In this document: in pieces, positions 1 to 5,684 of the stretch
How positions within the stretch are numbered: position 1 is the stretch's first letter
Layout of the letters: each line of letters starts with the position of its first letter
Assembly (NCBI RefSeq): GCF_938017705.1
Contig: NZ_CALIIS010000239.1
Span: forward strand, 1-10,088
DNA length: 10,088 nt
Origin: an uncultured Campylobacter sp.
Lineage (GTDB): Bacteria > Campylobacterota > Campylobacteria > Campylobacterales > Campylobacteraceae
Reading direction: 5' to 3'
The notes under the pieces: generated by a model
Seen by the model: the letters and a program-made list of their open reading frames with translations, nothing else
Database searches by the model: none
Told to the model about the DNA's origin: nothing
Position numbers and translations under genes: made by a program

Positions 1-1
1 T

Positions 2-205
2 AAAATCCGCGAGTATTTATTCGGCAACTGGGAGATGTGCTGGATCGGCTTTAACGACGCGCGCGACTTTGTCCTATCGCCAAAACCTGCGGAATTTCCG
101 CTAAATAACTTCGGTTATCCTTACGGCGAAGTGGACGACAACGTGCTAAATTACTATTCGCCAATAGATTTTAGCTACGACTACAAGTCGCAAGAGCTCA
201 AATGA
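2..205 (+). CDS. C-terminal fragment of an unrecognised protein
   Basis: An open frame enters from the left edge and ends at TGA 203-205, giving the last 67 residues of a longer protein. The fragment is rich in aromatic and acidic residues, with GNWEMCWIGF near the start and YYSPIDFSYDY near the end. It has no membrane segment and no Cys pair or other motif that I can tie to a family. Its stop overlaps the start of the MerT-like gene as ATGA (202-205), so the two are almost certainly co-translated. Frame, codon use and the overlap make it a real gene. The product cannot be named from this tail, and its start lies outside the window. Confidence 0.75.
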   Translation, partial: KIREYLFGNWEMCWIGFNDARDFVLSPKPAEFPLNNFGYPYGEVDDNVLNYYSPIDFSYDYKSQELK

Positions 206-531
206 AGGGCTTTTGGCTAGCTCTGGCGTCGGTTGCGAGCGCGCTGGCGGCGACTCTTTGCTGCCTGCCCGCGCTTTTGTTTTTACTTTTCGGCGCTTCA
301 TTTAGCCTGCTTAGCTCGGAAGCCATAGAGAGCTTAACCGAGCTGAGACCCTATTTTACAGCACTTGCCGCGATCTGCTTTGCGGCGAGCGCGTTTTATT
401 TTTTCAAAAAGCCAAAATCCTGCGACCTCGCAAATCGCCGCAAAAAGTGGATCTTCATCTACGTTTTTTTAGCTGTTTTTGTGATTATTCTGCTATCATA
501 CCCCGAAGTTTTAGGAAAAATTTATGAATAA
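202..531 (+). CDS. MerT-like small heavy-metal transport membrane protein
   Basis: A 109-residue inner-membrane protein with three predicted membrane segments (about residues 4-31, 50-68 and 83-100). The first carries adjacent cysteines C20-C21 in a TLCCLP setting, the hallmark of the MerT family, which passes Hg(II) from periplasmic MerP into the cytoplasm. MerT is usually about 116 residues, so length and topology fit. Classical MerT has a second Cys pair in the loop between helices 2 and 3; here I see one loop cysteine (C74) plus C59 inside helix 2. The start is set by the ATGA overlap with the upstream gene and a weak AAGAG at 192-196. The next gene, a MerP-like protein, overlaps its end by 8 bases, which supports a transport pair. 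Metal specificity cannot be read from sequence, and no mercuric reductase or MerR regulator lies in the window. Confidence 0.8.
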   Translation: MKGFWLALASVASALAATLCCLPALLFLLFGASFSLLSSEAIESLTELRPYFTALAAICFAASAFYFFKKPKSCDLANRRKKWIFIYVFLAVFVIILLSYPEVLGKIYE

Positions 532-784
532 AATTCTATCTATTTTACTGCTTGCAAGCGTGGCGTTTGCAAATCAAAATTTTGTTATCAAAGTCGAGGG
601 GATGCACTGTCCGCTGTGTACGGCGATGGTGCGAAAAGCCCTGCTAAAGGTAGACGGCGTCATCAGCGCCAAGGCTAGCCTGCACGACAAAACCGCCCGC
701 GTCGAGACGAAAGACGGCGTGAGCGAGAAGCAACTGCTAGATGCGGTGGCGACGACGGGCTACACGGGCGAGATAGTTAAGTAA
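524..784 (+). CDS. MerP-like periplasmic heavy-metal-associated (HMA) protein
   Basis: An 86-residue protein with an N-terminal signal peptide (charged start, hydrophobic residues 4-14, likely cleavage after AFA at about residue 16). A single HMA domain follows. The metal-binding loop is GMHCPLC (C29 and C32), matching the GMxCxxC pattern of MerP, CopZ and P-type ATPase metal domains; the HMA core continues through VDGV and ends with a GYTGEI tail. The length is close to MerP (about 91 with signal). A ribosome site AGGA at 513-516 lies 7 bases before the ATG, inside the end of the MerT-like gene. The probable role is periplasmic capture of a soft metal ion and delivery to the membrane partner. 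The HC-P-LC loop differs from typical MerP (TCxxC), so copper or another thiophilic metal is possible. Confidence 0.85.
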   Translation: MNKILSILLLASVAFANQNFVIKVEGMHCPLCTAMVRKALLKVDGVISAKASLHDKTARVETKDGVSEKQLLDAVATTGYTGEIVK

Positions 785-799
785 ATTTAAGGAGCAAAC

Positions 800-2077
800 A
801 TGCAAAAAAACGAGGTTATGAACGATTTTAAGAGGCTCTGCGAGATACCTCACTGTAGCTGCGAAACGGAGCAGATGAGGGGGTTTTTGGCGGATTTTGC
901 GCGCTCTCAGGGCTTTAGCGTGAACATCGATGAGGCGGGCAATATCCACGCCGTAAAGGGCGAGCCTAAAATTTGCCTGCAAAGCCACTACGACATGGTT
1001 TGCGTGGGCGTGGCGCCGAATTTGCAGCTCATCGAAGAGGACGGTATCTTAAGAGCGAAAAACTCGACTCTGGGCGCTGATGATGGCATCGGCGTGGCGA
1101 TGATGATGGGCGCGATGCGGGAGTTTGCAAATTTAGAGTGCCTATTTACCAACGACGAAGAGGTCGGGCTCGTGGGCGCAAACGCCTTTAAGGGTAAAAT
1201 TTTATCGCCAAATTTGCTAAATTTAGACAGCGAAGAGGACGACCGCGTGACGCTGGGCTGTGCGGGTGGCATAAACGTGAGCGCAAAAATCGGTGCGCAG
1301 ACCGTCAAAAAGAGCGGTAAAATTTACGAGATCGGCGTCACCGGACTTAGCGGCGGACACTCTGGCAACGAGATACACAAAAATATCCCAAATGCGACGA
1401 AGCTGCTAGCGAAATTCCTCGCTGAGGAGGGCTGTGAGCTTATTAGTCTGGACTTTGGCGAGAGGAGCAACTCGATCCCCGCAAACGCCGTGTGCAAGGC
1501 GCTGTGCGCGCATGAACCGAAGCAGCGCGGCCTGGCGTGGGTAAAGAGCCTGGGCGAGGGCGAAGCGGACGTGCTAGTAAATAGCGGCAAAATTTTAGCA
1601 CTCATCAACTCATTTGCCCAGGGCGTGCGCAGCTACGACACGCAGCTTGGCATGGTAAATGAAAGCATAAACCTCTCGACCGTTAAGCAGAAGGGCGAAG
1701 TGATCGAGTTTGACTTTTTCGGGCGCGCGATGAAGCGCGAAGGGCTCGAAAATTTGGGCTTTGAGACCGCCACGCTAGCTAGCGCGCTGGGCTTTGATGT
1801 GAGAGTAGCCGACCGCTCGGCGAACTGGGCGCCGTGCATCAGCGACTTTGCTCATCTGGTGCTTGAGGAGTTGCAAAAACAAAAGCCGCAGGCGAAATTT
1901 GCCGCCGTGCACGCCGGTCTTGAGTGCGGCGTTCTGGTTGCAAAACAGCCCGAGCTGCAAGCCTGCTCCATAGGCCCGAATATCCACTCGCCCCACTCCG
2001 TGAACGAGCACTGCGAGATAGCGTCGGTGGAGATGATAGCGGAAGTTGTAAGAAATATAATCGCTAGACTTCAGTAG
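800..2077 (+). CDS. pepD: M20 family aminoacyl-histidine dipeptidase (PepD-type)
   Basis: A 425-residue cytosolic metallopeptidase expected to hydrolyse dipeptides such as Xaa-His using two zinc ions. The M20 ligands are visible in order: SHYDMV (H63, with D65 as the helper acid), STLGADDGIG (bridging D94), NDEEVG (catalytic E120, ligand E121), NLDSEE (D143), and the C-terminal SPHSVNE (near H399). A GGHSG motif at 185-189 lies in the lid domain, as in PepD. E. coli PepD is about 485 residues, so this version is shorter, but no catalytic block is missing. The start is supported by AAGGAG at 790-795, 4 bases before ATG 800. It lies 15 bases after the MerP-like gene on the same strand, so read-through is possible, although the functions look unrelated. 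The other candidates are generic M20 dipeptidases; PepD fits best on HYDMV and NLDSEE. Confidence 0.88.
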   Translation: MQKNEVMNDFKRLCEIPHCSCETEQMRGFLADFARSQGFSVNIDEAGNIHAVKGEPKICLQSHYDMVCVGVAPNLQLIEEDGILRAKNSTLGADDGIGVAMMMGAMREFANLECLFTNDEEVGLVGANAFKGKILSPNLLNLDSEEDDRVTLGCAGGINVSAKIGAQTVKKSGKIYEIGVTGLSGGHSGNEIHKNIPNATKLLAKFLAEEGCELISLDFGERSNSIPANAVCKALCAHEPKQRGLAWVKSLGEGEADVLVNSGKILALINSFAQGVRSYDTQLGMVNESINLSTVKQKGEVIEFDFFGRAMKREGLENLGFETATLASALGFDVRVADRSANWAPCISDFAHLVLEELQKQKPQAKFAAVHAGLECGVLVAKQPELQACSIGPNIHSPHSVNEHCEIASVEMIAEVVRNIIARLQ

Positions 2078-2087
2078 CTTGAAAAGG

Positions 2088-2272
2088 CTTGTCTTTTTGT
2101 CCTATACTTCGTTGGATTCAAATTTTACTCGGTCACTACCGACTAGGTAGCTCCCGTCGTAAAATTTAAATCCGCCTCGTCTAGAGCAAAAATACTTCGC
2201 CTTTAAATTTTCGGCGGCTCGTCTCGCGAGTGCTTTTTAAAGAGATTTTTGCTTCGCTTTGCTCACAACTGC
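2088..2272. repeat. Intergenic repeat, copy A (long form)
   Basis: Starts with CTTGTCTTTTTGTCCTAT and ends with CAACTGC. The 2176-2272 part aligns with 2412-2508 over 97 bases each. By hand count about 86 of 98 aligned columns match, including 26 identical bases at 2231-2256. Relative to copy B it has 48 extra bases (about 2132-2179, flanked by CTCG) and 9 extra near 2107. On the minus strand a frame runs from 2236 down to a TAG at 2102-2104 (44 codons before the stop, no ATG) and includes KYFCSRR, FYDGSYLVGSDR and VKFESNEV. It could be a gene remnant, a genus-specific repeat family, or part of an untranslated RNA. Confidence 0.7.
2120..2167. repeat. Inverted repeat inside repeat copy A
   Basis: AAATTTTAC at 2120-2128 is the perfect reverse complement of GTAAAATTT at 2159-2167. 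The 30-base interior holds two short mutually exclusive stems, TCGGT/ACCGA and CTACC/GGTAG. Most of the right half lies in the 48 bases absent from copy B, so this hairpin is specific to copy A. Confidence 0.5.
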
Positions 2273-2274
2273 AA

Positions 2275-2334
2275 GCAGAAGAAAATTTTAATCTGCGACA
2301 GGCTTCATGCCTAGTCTTGATTAAAATTTTCTGC
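2275..2334. repeat. Long nested hairpin between the two repeat copies
   Basis: GAAAATTTTAATC at 2281-2293 pairs perfectly with GATTAAAATTTTC at 2319-2331. Beyond a small bulge, GCA 2275-2277 can pair with TGC 2332-2334. The interior (2297-2316) folds again as GAC-A-GGC / GCC-TA-GTC around a TTCAT loop. There is no U-tract, so it is not a standard terminator. A structured RNA, a transcript-end structure for pepD, or a mobile-element relic are all possible. Confidence 0.55.
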
Positions 2335-2382
2335 ACAACTTTCAAAATCATCTCGCGATACTGCGCCTTAAAATTTTTACAA

Positions 2383-2508
2383 CTTGTTTTTGTCCTATGA
2401 TTTAAATTTTACTCGTCTAGAACAAAATACTTCGCCCTTAAATTTTGCGGTTGCTTGCCTCACGAATGCTTTTTAAAGAGATTTTTGCTTCGTTTTGCTC
2501 GCAACTGC
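2383..2508. repeat. Intergenic repeat, copy B (short form)
   Basis: Second copy of the repeat at 2088-2272, in the same orientation, starting CTTGTTTTTGTCCTAT and ending CAACTGC. The matching minus-strand frame runs from 2472 down to TAG at 2395-2397 (25 codons before the stop) with FCSRRVKFKS at its end. It lacks the 48-base block of copy A. In both copies the frame is preceded by the same in-frame TAA, with KQKSL just before it. Confidence 0.7.
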
Positions 2509-2607
2509 TTCTTGAAAAGTTGCGAATGCAAAGAATTAAGCAGGACGGACGCTAAAATTTGCTCGGCGGGACCACTTGCCGAAATAGAAATTTAAAAGGA
2601 TATAAAA

Positions 2608-3939
2608 ATGGAAAGCCAGATCAAAAATTTTCTGCAAAATTGCGAACAAATTGTTAAATTGCAAGCAAAGCGATACGAAAACCGTAGCCCTTTCGCAACC
2701 AAAATTCCACCTGTTTTTATACTGCCTTATGATGAATTTGAGAAAAAATACGGCTCAAATTTATATTTGGATAGTAGTTCCTGCGTGCTGGTGTTTGACG
2801 GCGATCTTAGCCTGTCGAGAGGCACGCTAAATTCCGCTTGGCTTGAGGATAAATTTAGCGACGCGGGCGGTAAAAATAGCACACGAGCGATGTTTGTTAA
2901 CGGAAATTTATCCACCGGCGGCGATATCGTCGATGATGATTATCTGTTTTTACAGGTCGCCAAAGATACGGCGTGTAATTATCTGCATTCGCAGGACGGC
3001 GTTATCGCAATCGGCGGCAATCTAACGGCGCTTTGGGGCATAAGCGGCGAATACAACGACGGAATGTTGCAGGTTTTTGGAAAAACGCAAGCGCCGTATA
3101 TCGTCTCAAACGACCACGCGATGCCTGATCATGGCGCTAGCGAATGCGTCTATATCCTAGACGGACGGGTTGGTCGAAGCTACCTGGGCGCGCTTGATGG
3201 TTGGGAATTTTTTGAAGATTGCGAGCTGATGTTTAAGGACGGAATTTGCGAAGACGAGCATCAGATCAATATTTCTGCCTTTTTTGAATTCGTAAAAAAC
3301 GGCGTTAATCCACTGGTAGATTTTAAAACTTTTGAAGCTAGAAAAGTCGCCTGGGACGAAGAAAATGAAGAGCAGGAGCCAGAATGCGCAGGCGATCTGC
3401 CTAAAAATTCCGAGACTATCGCCGAGATGATATATTTAGAAAATTTCAGCGGTAGCGATGAGGAGCTATACGAGTATATGGTGAGCGAATTCGAGGCCAT
3501 AGAAAAAATCGGCGATGAAAGCGAAAAATATGCTTATGGCGGCAGAGCCTTCAAGCTGTCTATCATTGCGGCAAGGATGGCGGAAAATTGGCGGCCGATT
3601 ACCCAGCGTTACTCTGCGCGGCAGATAGATGAGCTACGCAAAATCATCATCAAAAGCGCGACGAATTTGGCCGATTATTTTTTAAAAATCGGCGATAAAA
3701 AACAGCTTGCGTTCATCTATGAATTTTTAAACGACAATGCGGTAAGCATCGAAAAAGACGAGCCGTTTTTATACGAAACGCTGGTGCGCGCGGGCTTGGA
3801 GTTGCAAGATTACGATAACACTTACGCGCTAGTGTCCGTCATTGATAAAAAGTCCGAATTTCTGCCGCAGGAGATAGTAAAAAGCATCGCGGACGTGATT
3901 AAAAGCGAAGGATACCGGGCTTGGCTGGCAAAGCAGTAG
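2608..3939 (+). CDS. Protein of unknown function with beta-solenoid-like N-terminal half
   Basis: A 443-residue protein I cannot assign. There is no signal peptide or membrane segment, so it is probably cytosolic. Residues 60-170 contain a run of short strand-like units with recurring G[DN]L turns: VFDGDLSL (62-69), MFVNGNLS (95-102), VIAIGGNLT (132-140), LQVFGKTQAPYIVSNDH (154-170). The preceding YNDG at 149-152 and the closing NDH resemble beta-helical domains that I associate with polymer-forming (bactofilin-like) proteins and with uncharacterised proteins near polymorphic toxins. That link is inference. An acidic linker (about 249-260) leads to a helical C-terminal half (about 270-443). 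The start is firm: AAGGA at 2596-2600 lies 7 bases before the ATG. It stands alone between the repeat-rich region and convergent nth, which fits an accessory gene. Confidence 0.8.
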   Translation: MESQIKNFLQNCEQIVKLQAKRYENRSPFATKIPPVFILPYDEFEKKYGSNLYLDSSSCVLVFDGDLSLSRGTLNSAWLEDKFSDAGGKNSTRAMFVNGNLSTGGDIVDDDYLFLQVAKDTACNYLHSQDGVIAIGGNLTALWGISGEYNDGMLQVFGKTQAPYIVSNDHAMPDHGASECVYILDGRVGRSYLGALDGWEFFEDCELMFKDGICEDEHQINISAFFEFVKNGVNPLVDFKTFEARKVAWDEENEEQEPECAGDLPKNSETIAEMIYLENFSGSDEELYEYMVSEFEAIEKIGDESEKYAYGGRAFKLSIIAARMAENWRPITQRYSARQIDELRKIIIKSATNLADYFLKIGDKKQLAFIYEFLNDNAVSIEKDEPFLYETLVRAGLELQDYDNTYALVSVIDKKSEFLPQEIVKSIADVIKSEGYRAWLAKQ

Positions 3940-4083
3940 ACCTCAAAAGCAAAATCGCAGATTTACTAAAAGATAAAAATCAAAAGAAGCGTTTATAAAA
4001 TTTCAATCTAAATTTTTCGCGCCATAATAAGCCGAATGTCTGCCGTAAAGCGGGTCTAAGTAAGGCGTCAAAATTTTAAAATT

Positions 4084-4125
4084 CCGTCAAATTTAAACCC
4101 GCATTTGCAGGCTAAAATTTTACGG
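4084..4125 (-). terminator. Possible nth transcript-end hairpin
   Basis: CCGTCAAATTT (4084-4094) and AAATTTTACGG (4115-4125) form an inverted repeat with one mismatch. It spans the nth stop codon at 4120-4122 and its 3' flank. The arms are AT-rich and there is no clean U-tract, so termination activity is a guess. The surrounding 180 bases (3940-4119) between the two convergent genes contain nothing else I can support. Confidence 0.3.
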
Positions 4126-4755
4126 AAAATTCTTATCTTTGCTGCCGCACAGCTCGTTTAAAAAGCACTCCTTGCAGTTCGGCTTTATCGCCTTACAGGT
4201 GTAGCGGCCGAAAAGCACCATGCCTTGGTGTAGCTTGCCGAGGTCTGTTTTAAAAGCCTCGCTCAGATCGCGCTCCGTAAGCTCGGGCGTCTTTGCACGG
4301 CTCAGCCCTAGGCGATGCGCGACGCGAAAGACGTGCGTATCCACCGCCATCACGTTTGCGCCCGCGCCCTCTAAAAGCACGACGTGAGCGGTCTTTTGCC
4401 CCACGCCTGCAAGAGATTTGAGTCCCGCTTCATCAAGCGGCACGACGCCGCCGAAGTCGCGAACCACCGCCTGCGCCATTTTGATTAAATTTACCGCTTT
4501 GTTGTTGTAGAAATTGCACGAGCTGATTAGCAGCTTAACGCTTGCCAGATTGGCCTTTGCAAGCTCTGCAACGCTTGGGAATTCCGCAAAAAAGCGCGGC
4601 GTGATCAAATTTACACGCTTGTCGGTGCACTGCGCGCTAAGCATCACGCAGACCAAAAGCTGATAGTTGTCTTTAAATTTCAACTCGCTGCGCTCTTCCG
4701 CGAAGTTTTGTAAAATTCTCTTTTTTATCTCTAAAATATCTTTTTTACTTCTCAT
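4120..4755 (-). CDS. nth: Endonuclease III (DNA glycosylase/AP lyase)
   Basis: A base-excision repair enzyme that removes oxidised pyrimidines and cleaves the abasic strand. Numbering from the first possible ATG (4761), the helix-hairpin-helix LAGVGQKTA carries the catalytic lysine K123, VDTHVFR carries the catalytic aspartate D141, and the [4Fe-4S] ligands are C189-x6-C196-x2-C199-x5-C205, the exact Nth spacing. LSAQCTD (about 41-47) is also typical. Length (211-213) equals the family norm. Two start codons are possible: ATG 4761, only one base after GAGGA, and ATG 4755, seven bases after it. The second (MRSKK...) is chosen because of that spacing. The gene is divergent from peb4, the same arrangement I recall for Cj0595c/Cj0596 in C. 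jejuni. Confidence 0.97.
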   Translation of the reverse strand: MRSKKDILEIKKRILQNFAEERSELKFKDNYQLLVCVMLSAQCTDKRVNLITPRFFAEFPSVAELAKANLASVKLLISSCNFYNNKAVNLIKMAQAVVRDFGGVVPLDEAGLKSLAGVGQKTAHVVLLEGAGANVMAVDTHVFRVAHRLGLSRAKTPELTERDLSEAFKTDLGKLHQGMVLFGRYTCKAIKPNCKECFLNELCGSKDKNFP

Positions 4756-4775
4756 TTGCATTTCCTCAAGGCGGA

Positions 4776-4781
4776 ATTCTA
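4776..4781 (-). promoter_or_regulatory. Candidate -10 box of nth
   Basis: On the minus strand this reads TAGAAT, one mismatch from TATAAT, about 20 bases before the preferred start. No -35 box is evident, which is normal for Campylobacter housekeeping promoters. The leader would be very short. Confidence 0.4.
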
Positions 4782-4825
4782 CCCTAAAATTCTAAAGTAC
4801 AGTTTGATTGTTAACAACTTTGAGT

Positions 4826-4831
4826 TATAAT
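4826..4831 (+). promoter_or_regulatory. -10 box of the peb4-fba operon
   Basis: A perfect TATAAT lies 27-32 bases before the peb4 start, behind a T-containing stretch and without a recognisable -35 box, as expected for the Campylobacter sigma-70 promoter. It is the only convincing promoter ahead of the four-gene run 4858-9049. A ribosome site AAGGA follows at 4850-4854. Confidence 0.65.
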
Positions 4832-4857
4832 CGCCATTAAAATTTTTTTAAGGAATT

Positions 4858-5670
4858 ATGATGAAAAAAGTTTTATTTACAGCACTTAGTTTGGCTGCCG
4901 CTATCAGCCTTAACGCTACCGTTTACGCTACCGTAAATGGCAAAGACGTAACCGAAAAAGAGCTTGCTCCGCTACTTCAAGGCATAGGCAATGTAGATAT
5001 CGCTGCTCTTAATGCCGATCAAAAAAAGGAGCTTATCGATAAAGGCATTGATCTGATGCTGCTAACGGATGAAGCTAAAAAATCGGGCGTTATGGACGAA
5101 GACGTTTATAAAAAAGAGCTTGAAATTGTAAAAGATAACTTAGCACTTCGTGTATGGCAGGCTAAAGAAGCCAGCAAAATAAATATCGACGATAAAGAAA
5201 TAGCCGATTTTTATAACAAAAACAAAGCGCGCTTTACCGAGCCTGCGAGAATCAAAGCGGCTCAGATCGTCGTTAAAACCGAAGCTGAGGCAAACGATAT
5301 TATTAAGCAGTTAAAAGGGCTTAGCGACAGTGCGCTATTTACTAAATTTGCGGAACTTGCCAAAGCTAAATCTATCGATCCGCAGGCTAAACAAACCGGC
5401 GGCGAGCTAGGCTGGATGCCTAGCGATCAGGTCAAGCCTTTTGCCGATGCGATCTCTAAGATAAAAGATGGTCAAATCACTACTAAAGCTATTAGAAGCA
5501 GGGTTGGATATCACGTCGTGTTAAAAGAGGAGTCTCAAGCTAAAAAGCAGTTAAGTCAAAGCGAGGCAAAGCCTTTTATAGAGCGCGTACTTAGACAGCA
5601 AAAAGCGGCGAAAGTAGTCGAGCAAAAAGCGGCAGATCTTCACAAAAACGCTAAAATCGAGTATAAATAA
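4858..5670 (+). CDS. peb4: PEB4-type periplasmic chaperone / peptidyl-prolyl cis-trans isomerase
   Basis: A 270-residue SurA/PrsA-like protein that helps outer-membrane proteins through the periplasm. A signal peptide covers residues 1 to about 24 (MMKK, hydrophobic 5-19, ending near VYA). It is followed by a helical chaperone domain (about 25-120), a parvulin (PpiC) domain (about 128-226) and a C-terminal chaperone helix ending KIEYK. Parvulin landmarks include SIDP (172-175), GGELGW (181-186), VKPFADA (192-198) and GYHVV (217-221). The ending NAKIEYK and the whole layout match C. jejuni PEB4 (Cj0596). One oddity is that the usual parvulin HILV strand reads QIVV here (Q136). Two ATGs start the gene; ATG 4861 is 6 bases from AAGGA and may be the true start, while 4858 is 3 bases away. 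Fba follows after 14 bases. Confidence 0.95.
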   Translation: MMKKVLFTALSLAAAISLNATVYATVNGKDVTEKELAPLLQGIGNVDIAALNADQKKELIDKGIDLMLLTDEAKKSGVMDEDVYKKELEIVKDNLALRVWQAKEASKINIDDKEIADFYNKNKARFTEPARIKAAQIVVKTEAEANDIIKQLKGLSDSALFTKFAELAKAKSIDPQAKQTGGELGWMPSDQVKPFADAISKIKDGQITTKAIRSRVGYHVVLKEESQAKKQLSQSEAKPFIERVLRQQKAAKVVEQKAADLHKNAKIEYK

Positions 5671-5684
5671 TATAGGAGCTAAAA

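Larger units (their letters stand above)
2078..2607. other. 530-base intergenic region holding a duplicated repeat and hairpins
   Basis: No gene of ordinary length with a start codon and ribosome site is visible on either strand. The region consists of two diverged copies of one repeat in direct orientation (2088-2272 and 2383-2508), a long nested hairpin between them (2275-2334), a smaller hairpin inside the first copy (2120-2167), and a tail with the ribosome site of the next gene. AAATTT palindromes are dense throughout. I see no tRNA or clear insertion sequence. The last 99 bases (2509-2607) should hold the promoter of the following gene, but I cannot pick a convincing TATAAT box there. 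Confidence 0.7.

Noticed and set aside
737..2011. Minus-strand open frames across the pepD gene
   Set aside because: They lie opposite a gene with a full set of M20 catalytic motifs, have no ribosome sites and no recognisable domains; they arise from GC-rich codon bias.
2082..2098. Terminator directly after pepD (AAAAG...CTTTTT)
   Set aside because: Five A/T-dominated pairs with a short loop; too weak to claim, though it may contribute to transcript ending.
2088..2508. CRISPR array
   Set aside because: Only two long, diverged copies with unequal content; no short regular repeats or spacers, and no cas genes.
2843..3025. A 60-residue plus-strand frame inside the 443-residue gene
   Set aside because: Contained in another frame of a gene with a strong ribosome site; no motif or start signal of its own.
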